DNA of 64,000 nt from Bacteroidota bacterium (GCA_004295015.1 SHNE01000034.1:1-64000); one strand, 5' to 3'; positions 44,820 to 54,045 are shown, numbered from the stretch's first letter. Translations and numbers: made by a program. Notes: generated from the sequence alone by a model not told the origin.

Positions 44820-46382
44820 CTAATTGTTAGCAAGATAATTTTTCCAGTCGTCTAATTGCGTAGCTTTTAAAACCCTTGGAAATTTATTTTGGCCTCCAAG
44901 CTTACCCTTGGAATTCATGAATCCGTAAAATGCATCTACGGGAACGGTTTCAACGAAAATTTCTTTGAGGGCACTTCCTCTTTCAACAGCATAATCATCA
45001 TTTAGTTGTTTGAGGATTCCGTCCAGTTTTTCTTTTATAGCTTTTTTGTCGGCATCTCCATCAAGACCGATATACCATTGGTGAGCAAAAGTGCCGTCAT
45101 ACGGAATTCCGCTCACGGTATATTCACGGATATCAAGTTTCATATCACTTGATAGTTGTGCTATGGCTTTATTCATGTTGTCAACTGACAGGTGTTCGCC
45201 AACCAAGCTTAAAAAATGTTTGGTGCGACCGCTTATAACAATTTCACAGTTTACCGTATCAGTAAATCGGACGACATCTCCTATGAGATATCTCCAGGCA
45301 CCGGCGCAGGTGCTGATAAGTAAGGCATAGTCTTCACCTGTTTTCACTTCATTGATAAGTAAGGCTTCCGGATTTTCTCTTAACTCGCCATTCTCATCAA
45401 AATTCTTGTCGTTGAAAGGAACGAATTCATAATATAGCCCATTATTCAGGATAAGTTTCATGCTTCGTGAATCCGGCACATCCTGATAAGCAATAAAACC
45501 TTCTGATGCCGGATACATTTCGATGTAGTGTACCGGTTTGGCAAAGAATTTACTAAATCCTTTTCGGTAGGGTTCAAAAGATACCCCTCCATGTGCGTAA
45601 ACTTTCAGATTGGGCCATATATCATGAATGGTTTCAACCTTGTAATGCGAAATAACTTTTTCGAGCAGGATTTGTATCCAGGCAGGAACACCGGTGATGA
45701 TTCCTATATCCCAATTTTTAGCTTGAAGAGTTATTTCTTCTAATTTTATATTCCAGTCTTTTACCTTTGAAATCTTGTTACCGGGTTTGTAATACCGTTG
45801 AAACCATATGGGAACTTTTCGAGCTGATATGCCGGATACATCTCCTTCAAAATAACCACCATTCTGATTAAGATCTGTTGAACCGCCGAGCCATAAAATT
45901 CCTTTGGTAAAAAAAGACGCAGGAAGATCATACTTTCCTAAAGTGACGATGTGTCGGATACTTGCTTTCCGAAGGGAGCGCATCATAGCATCAGTTACCG
46001 GAATATGTTTGCTCGCTGAATCAGAGGTGCCGGAACTGAGAGCGAAATATTGGATCTTTCCAGGCCAGCAAACATCCGGCTCTTCTTTCAAACAACGATG
46101 CCACCATTTCTCATAGATACTTGAATAGTTGAAAACATCAACGCCTTCCTGAAAGGCTCTCGGAATATTGTTGGATGCGAGTATTTTGTTGAAGTCGTAG
46201 TGCCTGCCGAAGGCAGTGTTTTCAGCAGTTGAAAGCAATTCTTCAAGTACCTTTTGCTGCTGCTTCATTGGAGAATGCTCCCGGAGTTTGACTTTGTTCC
46301 CCAGAATCAATCCTTGTTTAATAAGAGCTCCAAGTAAGGGCATGGTTAAATTGAATTTTCTATTTTCTACTTGCCATTTCAA
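44820..46382 (-). CDS. GH3-family acyl-adenylate-forming protein
   Basis: The 520-residue cytoplasmic protein belongs to the GH3 auxin-responsive-promoter family (ANL-type adenylating enzymes). It contains ENTAFGRHYDFNKIL, the ATP-binding segment YFALSSGTSDSASKHIPVT, and VHYIEMYPASEGFIAYQD in the core. The C-terminal part has DVVRFTDT...VISGRTKHFLSLVGEHLS. Plant members join amino acids to auxin or jasmonate. Bacterial members are common in Bacteroidota with no proven substrate. It is upstream of the LysE-like exporter. Confidence 0.92.
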   Translation of the reverse strand: MKWQVENRKFNLTMPLLGALIKQGLILGNKVKLREHSPMKQQQKVLEELLSTAENTAFGRHYDFNKILASNNIPRAFQEGVDVFNYSSIYEKWWHRCLKEEPDVCWPGKIQYFALSSGTSDSASKHIPVTDAMMRSLRKASIRHIVTLGKYDLPASFFTKGILWLGGSTDLNQNGGYFEGDVSGISARKVPIWFQRYYKPGNKISKVKDWNIKLEEITLQAKNWDIGIITGVPAWIQILLEKVISHYKVETIHDIWPNLKVYAHGGVSFEPYRKGFSKFFAKPVHYIEMYPASEGFIAYQDVPDSRSMKLILNNGLYYEFVPFNDKNFDENGELRENPEALLINEVKTGEDYALLISTCAGAWRYLIGDVVRFTDTVNCEIVISGRTKHFLSLVGEHLSVDNMNKAIAQLSSDMKLDIREYTVSGIPYDGTFAHQWYIGLDGDADKKAIKEKLDGILKQLNDDYAVERGSALKEIFVETVPVDAFYGFMNSKGKLGGQNKFPRVLKATQLDDWKNYLANN

Positions 46383-46429
46383 TTGAAGGTTTGAATCTTC
46401 AATTATATAATTGTTATTCAGGAAAGATA

Positions 46430-46476
46430 TAAAAAAAGAAAAGGCAAATATTCGTTTTCTGATTCTTTGCCTTTTC
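46430..46476 (-). terminator. Rho-independent terminator of icd
   Basis: The stem gaaaaggcaaa with tttgccttttc is followed by a run of eight T on the minus strand, 33 bases past the icd stop. Confidence 0.8.
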
Positions 46477-46509
46477 GTTCTGAATTTATAGTAAACTCGT
46501 TTCTTTAAT

Positions 46510-47838
46510 TTACATATTAGAAATTACCTCTGTGCCAAATTCTGAACACTTTAACAAAGTTGCGCCCTTCATCTGTCGCTCAAAGTCGTAGGTAACTCTT
46601 TTTTTCGCAATGCTCTTCTCGAGTCCTGAGTAAATAAGTGTTGCTGCTTCCTTCCATCCCATGTGTTCCAGCATCAAGGCTGCTGATAATATTACTGATC
46701 CCGGATTTACCTTGTCCTGATCAGCATATTTCGGAGCGGTGCCATGCGTTGCTTCGAAGATGGCGTGACCGGTTATGTAATTGATATTGGCACCCGGAGC
46801 AATTCCTATTCCTCCAACCTGCGCTGCCAATGCATCACTAAGATAATCGCCGTTGAGATTCAAAGTTGCAATAACTTCAAAGTCTTCCGGACGCGTGAGT
46901 ACCTGTTGCAATGTGATGTCAGCAATGGCATCTTTAATAAGAATTTTGCCGGTGGCCAATGCAGTTTTTTGTTCCTCATTAGCAGCAGCCTCACCTTTGT
47001 CTTTTTTTGTTTTTTCCCACTGAGACCAGGTATAAACTTTTGAAGCAAATTTAGAATCTGCAAGTGCATAGCCCCAATCACGAAATGCACCTTCAGTAAA
47101 TTTCATGATATTCCCTTTGTGCACGAGTGTCACCGATTTGCGTTTATGTTCAATCGCATATTCAATAGCGGCTTCAATCAAACGCATGGAGCCAATCTCC
47201 GAGACAGCTTTAATTCCAAGTCCTACATGCACCGGAGCCGGGCCATTCTGACCTGCACTTTTCAAAAATTCTTTTCCTTTTGCTTCTGTACCAAAACGGA
47301 TTTTATTAAAGTCTTTTGGGAATTCTTTCTCTATGAAATCAAGGATCTTTTGTGCCTCCGGTGAGCCGGCAACGTATTCAATACCTGCATATATATCTTC
47401 TGTATTCTCACGAAATATTACCATGTCAACAGCACCCGGGTTTGTAACAGGAGAAGGGACACCTTCAAACCAACGAACAGGACGAACACAGACGTACAGG
47501 TCAAGTATCTGACGTAATGCAACATTCAGTGAGCGGATACCTCCACCAACGGGAGTGGTGAGAGGCCCTTTTATTCCAACCAGATATTCGTTGAAAGCTG
47601 CCAGCGTTTCATCCGGGAGCCAATTACCTGTTTGCTTAAATGCTTTTTCACCTGCCAGTACTTCTTTCCAAACGATTTTTTTTGTTCCCTTATAAGCTTT
47701 TTCAACAGCTGCATCTATCACACGAACTGATGAACGCCAAATATCCGGGCCGGTTCCGTCACCTTCTATGAATGGTATAATTGGATCATTGGGAACATTT
47801 AGTTTATTCCCTGACATGGTAATTTTATTTCCTGACAT
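46510..47838 (-). CDS. icd: NADP-dependent isocitrate dehydrogenase
   Basis: Icd oxidises isocitrate to 2-oxoglutarate in the TCA cycle. The protein has about 442 residues if started at the first of two near-identical starts (MSGNKIT then MSGNKLN; the second ATG is 47817). The substrate-site segment [23 protein letters not shown] carries the serine that is phosphorylated in E. coli. The cofactor segment [18 protein letters not shown] has the Lys-Tyr pair that favours NADP. Length and motifs match the enterobacterial type. A perfect 14-base-type repeat at the start explains the double ATG. Confidence 0.95.
   Translation of the reverse strand: MSGNKITMSGNKLNVPNDPIIPFIEGDGTGPDIWRSSVRVIDAAVEKAYKGTKKIVWKEVLAGEKAFKQTGNWLPDETLAAFNEYLVGIKGPLTTPVGGGIRSLNVALRQILDLYVCVRPVRWFEGVPSPVTNPGAVDMVIFRENTEDIYAGIEYVAGSPEAQKILDFIEKEFPKDFNKIRFGTEAKGKEFLKSAGQNGPAPVHVGLGIKAVSEIGSMRLIEAAIEYAIEHKRKSVTLVHKGNIMKFTEGAFRDWGYALADSKFASKVYTWSQWEKTKKDKGEAAANEEQKTALATGKILIKDAIADITLQQVLTRPEDFEVIATLNLNGDYLSDALAAQVGGIGIAPGANINYITGHAIFEATHGTAPKYADQDKVNPGSVILSAALMLEHMGWKEAATLIYSGLEKSIAKKRVTYDFERQMKGATLLKCSEFGTEVISNM
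47803..47838. repeat. 21-base tandem duplication at icd start codon
   Basis: The 15-base motif TTTATT(C/T)CCTGACAT occurs at 47803-47817 and 47824-47838, a period of 21 bases. On the minus strand it gives two in-frame ATG codons, each followed by the codons for SGNK. Confidence 0.9.
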
Positions 47839-48122
47839 AGTATTTTGATTAATTTTTGCGAACTTACACAATATGCTGCATTTTTGAAAGAATATCACTT
47901 CTGAATGCCTGTCTTCAATGCTAAAATTCGAGTATATTTCAGCCATTTGTTGATCGTAACAAGCAGGCCTCAATTCGTAGAGTCTTAATATGTAACTTGT
48001 TAATAGGGGAGATGCCGGTAAGCCCGCTGTCTATCCATCTTAGCCCTGAAATCATTTTACGGTTTGCTGATATTTTTTAGGCTTTCCGAAGTAACTAAGT
48101 ACGGCATATTCGATTGGAATCT

Positions 48123-48130
48123 TAATTTTG
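48123..48130 (+). promoter_or_regulatory. Candidate -7 element of ribF
   Basis: TAATTTTG, a match to TAnnTTTG, lies 18 bases before the GTG start of ribF. A TTTG at the right -33 spacing is not present. Confidence 0.4.
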
Positions 48131-48148
48131 CAGCAGATTCTATAATGT

Positions 48149-49075
48149 GTGAAGATTTATAATTCCATTGACGATTTTCAAGTTCTTCCAAATGCTGTCG
48201 TGACCATAGGCACATTTGATGGCGTACATGAAGGACATCTTCAGATTATCCAACGATTATTGGAACTTGCGCGTATCCAAAATGCAGAGTCGGTGGTCCT
48301 CACTTTTTTTCCCCACCCAAGAATGGTTTTACAACCGGAGGATAACGGACTGAAGTTAATAACGACAATGGAAGAACGTAAAATTCTTCTTCAGAAAAAC
48401 GGGATCGAGCATTTGATTATCCAGCCCTTTAGTAAGGAGTTTTCACGCCTGACTGCAATTGAGTTTGTACGTGATGTATTGGTGGAAAAAATAGGAATGA
48501 AGACTCTGGTGATTGGCTATGACCATCATTTTGGCAGAAACAGAGAGGGTTCCTATAAGGACCTTGAAGAAATGGCTCCCGCTTACGGTTTTCAACTGGA
48601 AGAAATAACTAAGAAAGTTGTCGACGAGGTAGCGGTCAGTTCAACCAAAATCCGAAACCATTTGCTTTCAGGGGATATTCACCTGGCGAACAAATTACTA
48701 GGTCATGATTTTATGCTGAGCGGTGAAGTCATCAAAGGTGACCAAATTGGCGCCGGCTTAGGTTTTCCGACAGCTAATTTAAAAATTGCTGATCCATATA
48801 AATTAATTCCGCGCCACGGAATCTATGCAGTTCTGGCTGAAGTCGAGGGAGAGATGTTCAAGGGTATGCTCTACATTGGAACCCGGCCGGTTTTGAATGG
48901 AAAAAAATTAAGTGTAGAAGTAAACCTTTTTGATTTTGACAGAAACATCTATGGTAAAATGGTGAATATTTATCTGAAATCATGGGTTAGAAGCGATATG
49001 TACTTCGATAATCTTCAGCAATTGAAAGAAAAGATGGAAGAAGACAAAGTGAACGCAACAAAATTGCTCAGTTGA
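48149..49075 (+). CDS. ribF: Bifunctional riboflavin kinase/FAD synthetase
   Basis: RibF phosphorylates riboflavin to FMN and adenylates FMN to FAD. The 308-residue protein begins at a GTG codon (MKIYNSIDDF); the nearby ATG at 48145 is out of frame and soon stops. The N-terminal adenylyltransferase has TIGTFDGVHEGHLQII and GYDHHFGRNREG, and VSSTKIRNHLLSGD marks the ISSTxIR region. The C-terminal kinase has GDQIGAGLGFPTANL and MLYIGTRPVL. It is followed after 12 bases by the LRR gene, so the pair is probably cotranscribed. Confidence 0.95.
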   Translation: MKIYNSIDDFQVLPNAVVTIGTFDGVHEGHLQIIQRLLELARIQNAESVVLTFFPHPRMVLQPEDNGLKLITTMEERKILLQKNGIEHLIIQPFSKEFSRLTAIEFVRDVLVEKIGMKTLVIGYDHHFGRNREGSYKDLEEMAPAYGFQLEEITKKVVDEVAVSSTKIRNHLLSGDIHLANKLLGHDFMLSGEVIKGDQIGAGLGFPTANLKIADPYKLIPRHGIYAVLAEVEGEMFKGMLYIGTRPVLNGKKLSVEVNLFDFDRNIYGKMVNIYLKSWVRSDMYFDNLQQLKEKMEEDKVNATKLLS

Positions 49076-49087
49076 CGTTTTCTTATT

Positions 49088-49714
49088 GTGAGACGCCTCA
49101 GGTTTTTATGGATTGGTATTTTTAGCCTAATCACAGGTTCAGGTTTGCTATTTGCTCAATCTTCTGACCCGGTAAGTGGGAATGTCGCAATTGGCGATAC
49201 CAATAAAGTTTATCGAAATTTAACGGAGGCTCTCTTGTCTCCGGATCAAGTCTATCGACTCGATTTGAGCCGGCGTCGTCTCGACTCAGTACCTATGGAG
49301 ATCTTTCAGTTCAGAAACCTGAGAGAACTCAATCTAAGCAGAAATAAGCTGGAGTTTTTACCTGTTGAAATTTCTTCTCTCGTAAAATTGGAGAGACTTG
49401 ATCTTGCCAATAATAAATTAAAGACTTTGCCGAATGAAATTTCATCCTTGAAAGAACTGCGTTATCTTGGATTAAATCGCAATGTAATTGATACACTTCC
49501 ACCGGGTATTGGCGGTTTAATCCGACTCGAAGTTTTTGAACTTTGGGATAATGAGTTAGGTGATATTCCGGATGAAATAGCTGAATTAAAAAATCTGAAA
49601 GTACTCGAGTTACGTGGAATACTTTTTTCTGAGGAACAACAGGCTCGAATTGATGAGATCGTGGTACGCTCTGCAAAAATTCATATGTCACCCAGCTGCC
49701 ATTGTAACTACTAG
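49088..49714 (+). CDS. Exported leucine-rich-repeat protein
   Basis: The 208-residue protein starts with GTG (MRRLRFLWIGIFSLITG), giving a signal peptide that ends near LLFAQ. Six or so leucine-rich repeats follow, in the form LxxLxLxxNxLxxLPxEI (LRELNLSRNKLEFLPVEI, LERLDLANNKLKTLPNEI, LRYLGLNRNVIDTLPPGI, LEVFELWDNELGDIPDEI). The short tail ends SPSCHCNY, with two cysteines. LRRs bind proteins or other ligands, and the partner is unknown. The close distance to ribF suggests cotranscription, with no obvious functional link. Confidence 0.86.
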   Translation: MRRLRFLWIGIFSLITGSGLLFAQSSDPVSGNVAIGDTNKVYRNLTEALLSPDQVYRLDLSRRRLDSVPMEIFQFRNLRELNLSRNKLEFLPVEISSLVKLERLDLANNKLKTLPNEISSLKELRYLGLNRNVIDTLPPGIGGLIRLEVFELWDNELGDIPDEIAELKNLKVLELRGILFSEEQQARIDEIVVRSAKIHMSPSCHCNY

Positions 49715-49721
49715 CTTTTTG

Positions 49722-52139
49722 TCAGAATAATAAATTGATTCCTGCCATAAAATTCCTTCCGGCCTGCGGGTAGAAGTAATTAAAGGTTGACATTTCTCCA
49801 CCATAGATATAACTGTAGGTATATCCGTTTGAACTGTATTCTGTATTCATTAAGTTGTTCACGCGTATATTCAGGCCAAATTCTCTCAGTGATTTTAATT
49901 GAATAGTATAACGGAGTCCGAGATCTGTTGTCAGGTATGCAATAAGACTTCTGCTCATGCTTTCAGTGTTATCGAGATACTGCTTCCCGACATACTTTCC
50001 TGTGAGGTCAACATTCAGTGAGCGGACAGGATTCCAGCTTAATCTGGCCATGGAAACCACTGCAGGTGAAAAAGCAATATTTACTGTGCCATAGGTTCTG
50101 AGTACTTGGATTTCTGTGTCATAGTCGTCAATGTATTCGTCGAAGTTTTTAATTTTATTTTTACTAAGACTGATATTGCCTTCGAAGAGGAGCTTGCTTG
50201 TGATGGTATAAGCAATTTCCAGTTCAATGCCTGAGCGGTAGCTCTTCGGGACATTTTGCCTGGTATATTCTCCAACATCATTGATTTTTCCGGTGAGAAT
50301 CAGTTGATCCTTGTAGTTCATGTAATAGATATTTAATCCGAAACGCACTTTAGCTGAATACAGCTGATAGCCGCCTTCATAGTCAGTCAGCTTTTCCGGT
50401 TTTGGCCTGCTGAGACTTGTTGAATTAATGAAATCGTCTCTGACAGGTTCTTTTTGTGCAATACCCGCTGAAACATAAATTCTTTGATTGCTTTTGGGCG
50501 AGTATACAAGTCCCAGCTTTGGATTCAGGAATGAGTTGCTTGCCGATTGGGCTGCAATGTCTCCATTCGATAATCGACCATCGAAGCTGTAATCGATTTT
50601 TCTGAGTTGGATATCGGTGAAGGCATCAAGATTATCGAAAATTTTTCCCGTAATTTTCCCATATACATTCAGCTCTTTTTTTTGTGCTTCATTAGTATAG
50701 TATTTGAGAGGAAGAGAAGCGAGTGCCTGATCTTTTGACCATAATAATTCACCAAAATGTAATCCCTCGTAAATATTTGCTCCGGCCCCGATGGTGATTT
50801 TTATTTTTTCATTTTCATAATTTCCGGAACCGATTATTCCATAGAATGTATTATCCAGCCATCTCTGTCTGATAAAATCTGAATTTGTTACCGTGTCAGC
50901 ATTAATTATAACAATCGGAAGGGAGTATTTGCTAAAATCATCTCCTGCAGAATATTCTTCATAATATCCTTTTCCCAAAGTTCCATGAAGAGAAAGATTA
51001 AAATTCCAGGCCTTGTTGATTTGTTGAGTGTAGTGCAGCTGGTAATTGTCTTGTTGGTAGTTGTCAGTTTGATTGTCATAAAAAGCGGTGTCCCCTCCTT
51101 GATTTAAATACATTCCTGCCGGGTTGAATGTCCGATTGCTTTTCAAATTCTCTTCAGGAACACCATACCAGGCCTGGTAGGTATTTTCTTTCCCCGACAT
51201 GATAACTGCTTTAAGAGAAGATTTTTTTCCGTAATAACCTCCTGACAGAAAAAAGGATTTTAATTTAGTTGTTGCCCGGTCTATGTATCCGTCAGACCCG
51301 ATGATTGACATGTTTCCATCTATGGCAAAATGATCAGACACAACTCCGCTACCAAACCCTATTGTATTTTTATAGGAATTGAATGAGCCGACAGAACTAC
51401 GGAGTGATGCATATGGCTGTTGACTTAACGATAAAGTTTGAATGTTTACACTTCCTCCAAAAGCCCCGGCTCCGTTTGTGGATGTTCCAACTCCCCGTTG
51501 AATTTGTATGTTCTCTGTTGCCGATGCCAGATCAGGCAAGTCTACCCAATACAATTGATGTGATTCAGCATCGTTAACCGGAATACCATTAATGGTCACA
51601 TTTATTCTTGTTGCATCACTTCCTCTGATTCTTAAGCCGGTGTATCCAATGCCGGTTCCCGCATCAGAAGTCACTACCAGTGAAGGCGTGCTATTAAGCA
51701 GGTAAGGTAAGTCTTGCCCCAGATTTACTTTGTCCAGATCAGTTTTGCTAATGTTTGTATAAGTTATCGGCGAACTGTTGTCAGCCCTGGTAGCTGAGAC
51801 AGTGATCTCCTGATTCACATAGGTGACAGGTCTCAAGCGGATTGTCATTTGCGTATCAGTTGATTGAATGGTGTCTTTCTCAAAAGAAATATGGGAAATG
51901 TATAAAGTTATGCCTGAAGATTTACTTGTGGCTAAACTGAATCTTCCGGCCCGGTCACTTAGTGTTTGATCAAAAGAATCCGGGATTCTGATAAGTGCTC
52001 CTTCGACAGGTTGATTGCTTGATTCATCGATCAGCACTCCATGAATCGTGTGTTGTGCTGAAATCAAGAGTGGGATAAAGACAAGAAGACCCAGACAAAG
52101 GTAGAACCTTTGAATCAGGCCGGATAATTTTTTGGTCAT
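49722..52139 (-). CDS. TonB-dependent receptor, likely for thiamine
   Basis: The 805-residue outer-membrane protein has a signal peptide ending near LISAQ. A carboxypeptidase-like regulatory domain (about 30-110, GALIRIPDSFDQTLSDRAGRF) is followed by a plug domain (about 125-240, with TGLRIRGSDATRINVTINGIPVNDAE and NGAGAFGGSVNIQT). A long beta-barrel ends in AGINLLF with a terminal Phe. A TPP riboswitch lies directly upstream, so it should be repressed when thiamine pyrophosphate is plentiful and probably takes up thiamine or a precursor. This follows the known rule that TPP-regulated receptors of this class in Bacteroidota import thiamine compounds; the substrate itself is inferred. Confidence 0.93.
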   Translation of the reverse strand: MTKKLSGLIQRFYLCLGLLVFIPLLISAQHTIHGVLIDESSNQPVEGALIRIPDSFDQTLSDRAGRFSLATSKSSGITLYISHISFEKDTIQSTDTQMTIRLRPVTYVNQEITVSATRADNSSPITYTNISKTDLDKVNLGQDLPYLLNSTPSLVVTSDAGTGIGYTGLRIRGSDATRINVTINGIPVNDAESHQLYWVDLPDLASATENIQIQRGVGTSTNGAGAFGGSVNIQTLSLSQQPYASLRSSVGSFNSYKNTIGFGSGVVSDHFAIDGNMSIIGSDGYIDRATTKLKSFFLSGGYYGKKSSLKAVIMSGKENTYQAWYGVPEENLKSNRTFNPAGMYLNQGGDTAFYDNQTDNYQQDNYQLHYTQQINKAWNFNLSLHGTLGKGYYEEYSAGDDFSKYSLPIVIINADTVTNSDFIRQRWLDNTFYGIIGSGNYENEKIKITIGAGANIYEGLHFGELLWSKDQALASLPLKYYTNEAQKKELNVYGKITGKIFDNLDAFTDIQLRKIDYSFDGRLSNGDIAAQSASNSFLNPKLGLVYSPKSNQRIYVSAGIAQKEPVRDDFINSTSLSRPKPEKLTDYEGGYQLYSAKVRFGLNIYYMNYKDQLILTGKINDVGEYTRQNVPKSYRSGIELEIAYTITSKLLFEGNISLSKNKIKNFDEYIDDYDTEIQVLRTYGTVNIAFSPAVVSMARLSWNPVRSLNVDLTGKYVGKQYLDNTESMSRSLIAYLTTDLGLRYTIQLKSLREFGLNIRVNNLMNTEYSSNGYTYSYIYGGEMSTFNYFYPQAGRNFMAGINLLF

Positions 52140-52202
52140 TTGGATTGATCAATTACAAGTTTAACAATAGTGGCACATGGGGTGTGCGCACAAATTAATA
52201 TG

Positions 52203-52284
52203 TTTACCTCGTTCCCTTCGCAGGCATTATCCTGAACAGGTTCGATGGGTATAATCTCAGCCCTTGAAGGAGCACCCCATTAAT
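52203..52284 (-). promoter_or_regulatory. TPP riboswitch (THI element)
   Basis: Read on the minus strand, the segment holds all conserved blocks of the TPP aptamer in order: GGGGTGCTCC, the box GGCTGAGATTATACCC, GAACCTG, GGATAATGCC and GCGAAGGGAA. It precedes the TonB-dependent receptor ATG at 52139 by about 65 bases. A downstream segment CACCCCAT (minus strand, 52177-52184) is complementary to ATGGGGTG at the aptamer's 5' side (52273-52280). It can also form the loop of a GCACA-CCCCA-TGTGC hairpin. Confidence 0.95.
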
Positions 52285-52290
52285 CTTTGA

Positions 52291-52298
52291 CAAAGATA
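52291..52298 (-). promoter_or_regulatory. Candidate -7 element ahead of the TPP riboswitch
   Basis: The minus strand reads TATCTTTG, matching TAnnTTTG, seven bases before the riboswitch begins. This is the right place for its transcription start. A CAAA/TTTG pair occurs at 14 rather than 19 bases upstream. Confidence 0.5.
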
Positions 52299-52382
52299 GA
52301 ATTATTTTATTGCAAACCGGTATTGCTATATATATCTGTAGCTTTTAGATATTTCTGTAAATTGTGCTCAGATTCTGATGCC

Positions 52383-52904
52383 ATGAGGAAAATTTTTATC
52401 GTACTGGTCATTTGTTTTTTTGCCACATCTGCGTATTCCCAACTTTATATTTCCGGCATTGGGATTCGTGCAGGGAAATTTAATACCGGTCTTACTTCAA
52501 AATTTTTTTTTGTAGCCAATAACAATAGTGGAATGCAATTTGACGCATATTATACGAATATTGCTTCCGGTGGCTATACTCTCAAAGGTTTTTTTGTAAA
52601 ACAGGTGCCCTTTAAAATTCCGATTATACAATTACCACTTGATTTTGTTTTTGGCGGAGGAGTACATGCAGGATATTTCCCTTTTGAAACACAAGGTTAT
52701 TATCGCAAGTCAAAAAAAGATGCGAACTATTATGACAAATCCGTAGTCTCTGTAGGTCTAGATGCGACTATACAAATCGAGTATCAGGTAAAAAAAATAG
52801 CCCCGTTCACCATAGGAATAGATTGTGTTCCTTTTTTCGAATTTATGAATCCGGGACCTGAGTTTATTGATTTTGGTGTATCGGTTCGTTATGTCTTCCG
52901 CTAG
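52383..52904 (+). CDS. Small outer-membrane beta-barrel protein
   Basis: The product has about 174 residues from MRKIFIVLVICFFATSAYSQ, whose signal peptide is clear. The frame is open upstream but without support. The mature part has eight or so alternating strands (GIRAGKFNTGLTSKFFF, MQFDAYYTNIASGGYTLKGF, FGGGVHAGYFPF, SVGLDATIQIEYQV) and ends FIDFGVSVRYVFR, the aromatic pattern of a barrel. It is divergent from the TPP-regulated receptor and its 3' end overlaps the NadR-like gene by 41 bases. No family assignment is certain. Confidence 0.82.
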   Translation: MRKIFIVLVICFFATSAYSQLYISGIGIRAGKFNTGLTSKFFFVANNNSGMQFDAYYTNIASGGYTLKGFFVKQVPFKIPIIQLPLDFVFGGGVHAGYFPFETQGYYRKSKKDANYYDKSVVSVGLDATIQIEYQVKKIAPFTIGIDCVPFFEFMNPGPEFIDFGVSVRYVFR

Positions 52905-53436
52905 GATTGTCAAAAAAATTGTGAATGATATTTATTGCATTTACCAATCGATCAGGCCCGCTTCCTTTGATTATGGCATAGGGGAGTTTTCGTTTTTTTA
53001 ATTCACTTTCATACCATAGAAAAAAGAATTCTCGCCTCAATGGATTTTCTCTTACAGGATCGTTTTCAAATGGGAGATCTGTATTGCAGAGGAGATACAA
53101 GTCATAAGGCTTTTGCTGAATGGCCTTTTCTATCCAGTCCGGATAATAGTTATAGACATCTTCCATCCAGACTTTAGCCATGATATTTTCTGTGTCGGAA
53201 AAAAAATAGTTGTTTGCATTTTTTATTAAGCTTGTTTCCAGATTAATTTGTTCCGCTATACAATACAGCACATCAGATTCTGTATATTTTCTATGGAGAT
53301 TTGCCATATAATCGCGTGCGAACTCAGGAGCAAAAAGGGTATTGAAATGTTCTGCCAGGCCTTTGCACAGGGTTGATTTACCGGTTGATTCCGGTCCGAT
53401 AACAGCTATCCGGAGTATTGGTAGTTTTTCAGGCAT
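52864..53436 (-). CDS. NadR-like P-loop kinase (ribosylnicotinamide-kinase type)
   Basis: This 190-residue cytoplasmic protein is an AAA-like/NadR kinase domain. The P-loop is GPESTGKST (residues 14-22), followed by LAPEFARDYMANLHR-like and DTENIMAKVWME segments and the pattern LLCNTDLPFENDPVRENP. It resembles the C-terminal kinase domain of NadR, which phosphorylates nicotinamide riboside, but lacks the NadR adenylyltransferase and DNA-binding domains. Its start directly follows the pnuC stop, with no gap. A role in thiamine or nicotinamide-riboside salvage is inference from neighbours. Confidence 0.83.
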   Translation of the reverse strand: MPEKLPILRIAVIGPESTGKSTLCKGLAEHFNTLFAPEFARDYMANLHRKYTESDVLYCIAEQINLETSLIKNANNYFFSDTENIMAKVWMEDVYNYYPDWIEKAIQQKPYDLYLLCNTDLPFENDPVRENPLRREFFFLWYESELKKRKLPYAIIKGSGPDRLVNAINIIHNFFDNPSGRHNEPIHQNQ

Positions 53437-54045
53437 TTATTGCACAGATAAATTTTGTTTCCATTCGCGCCAACCTTTTAGTGCGAGAAGCAGGAAAAGA
53501 AAATAAAGAAAGGCAGTTAGCGGAAGGTCTTTGTAAATGTAAAGAGGAATGTAGAAACTGTTAGCCACTATCCAAAGTAACCAGTTTTCAATTTTCTTTT
53601 TAGCAATCATCCATTGAGCAAGTAAACTGATAACAGTAAGTGGCGAATCTATCCAGGCCAGATCGGCATTGGTGAATGTGCTTAGGAATGCGCCAAGTAT
53701 AATTGTGGCAGGAAGCGATATTAAAATGGCCTTTGTCCATTCTGCCTTTCGCATGTATGTCGGCGCTTCCACCTTTTTTTCGGTCTTTTTCCCGGACCAC
53801 ATATACCAGCCATAAATGAGCAGGCCGAGGTAAGCGCATTGCAATAATGCATCAGCATAAAGTCTTATTCCCGGTGTGAAGAAGAGAATTGCATAAAGCG
53901 AAACATTAAGCATACCAACAGGAAAACACCAAACATTTTGTTTCATTGTTAACCAGACTCCTGCAACTCCGCTGAGCATGGCAGTAAGTTCCAGGAAGCT
54001 AATCCACTGGCCCCAAAAGTAAAATCCTTGTTCAATCACCTGCAA
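53437..54045 (-). CDS. PnuC/PnuT-family vitamin transporter
   Basis: The 202-residue inner-membrane protein has about seven helices. It has the PnuC-family C-terminal signature WLLWIVANSFYIPLYIYKDL followed by TAFLYFLFLLLALKGWREW. The family facilitates uptake of nicotinamide riboside (PnuC), thiamine (PnuT) or riboflavin (PnuX). The gene abuts the NadR-like kinase, as PnuC genes do with nicotinamide-riboside kinases. The TPP-regulated receptor in the next operon raises the thiamine option. The two cannot be told apart here without reference to binding-site residues. Confidence 0.9.
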   Translation of the reverse strand: MQVIEQGFYFWGQWISFLELTAMLSGVAGVWLTMKQNVWCFPVGMLNVSLYAILFFTPGIRLYADALLQCAYLGLLIYGWYMWSGKKTEKKVEAPTYMRKAEWTKAILISLPATIILGAFLSTFTNADLAWIDSPLTVISLLAQWMIAKKKIENWLLWIVANSFYIPLYIYKDLPLTAFLYFLFLLLALKGWREWKQNLSVQ

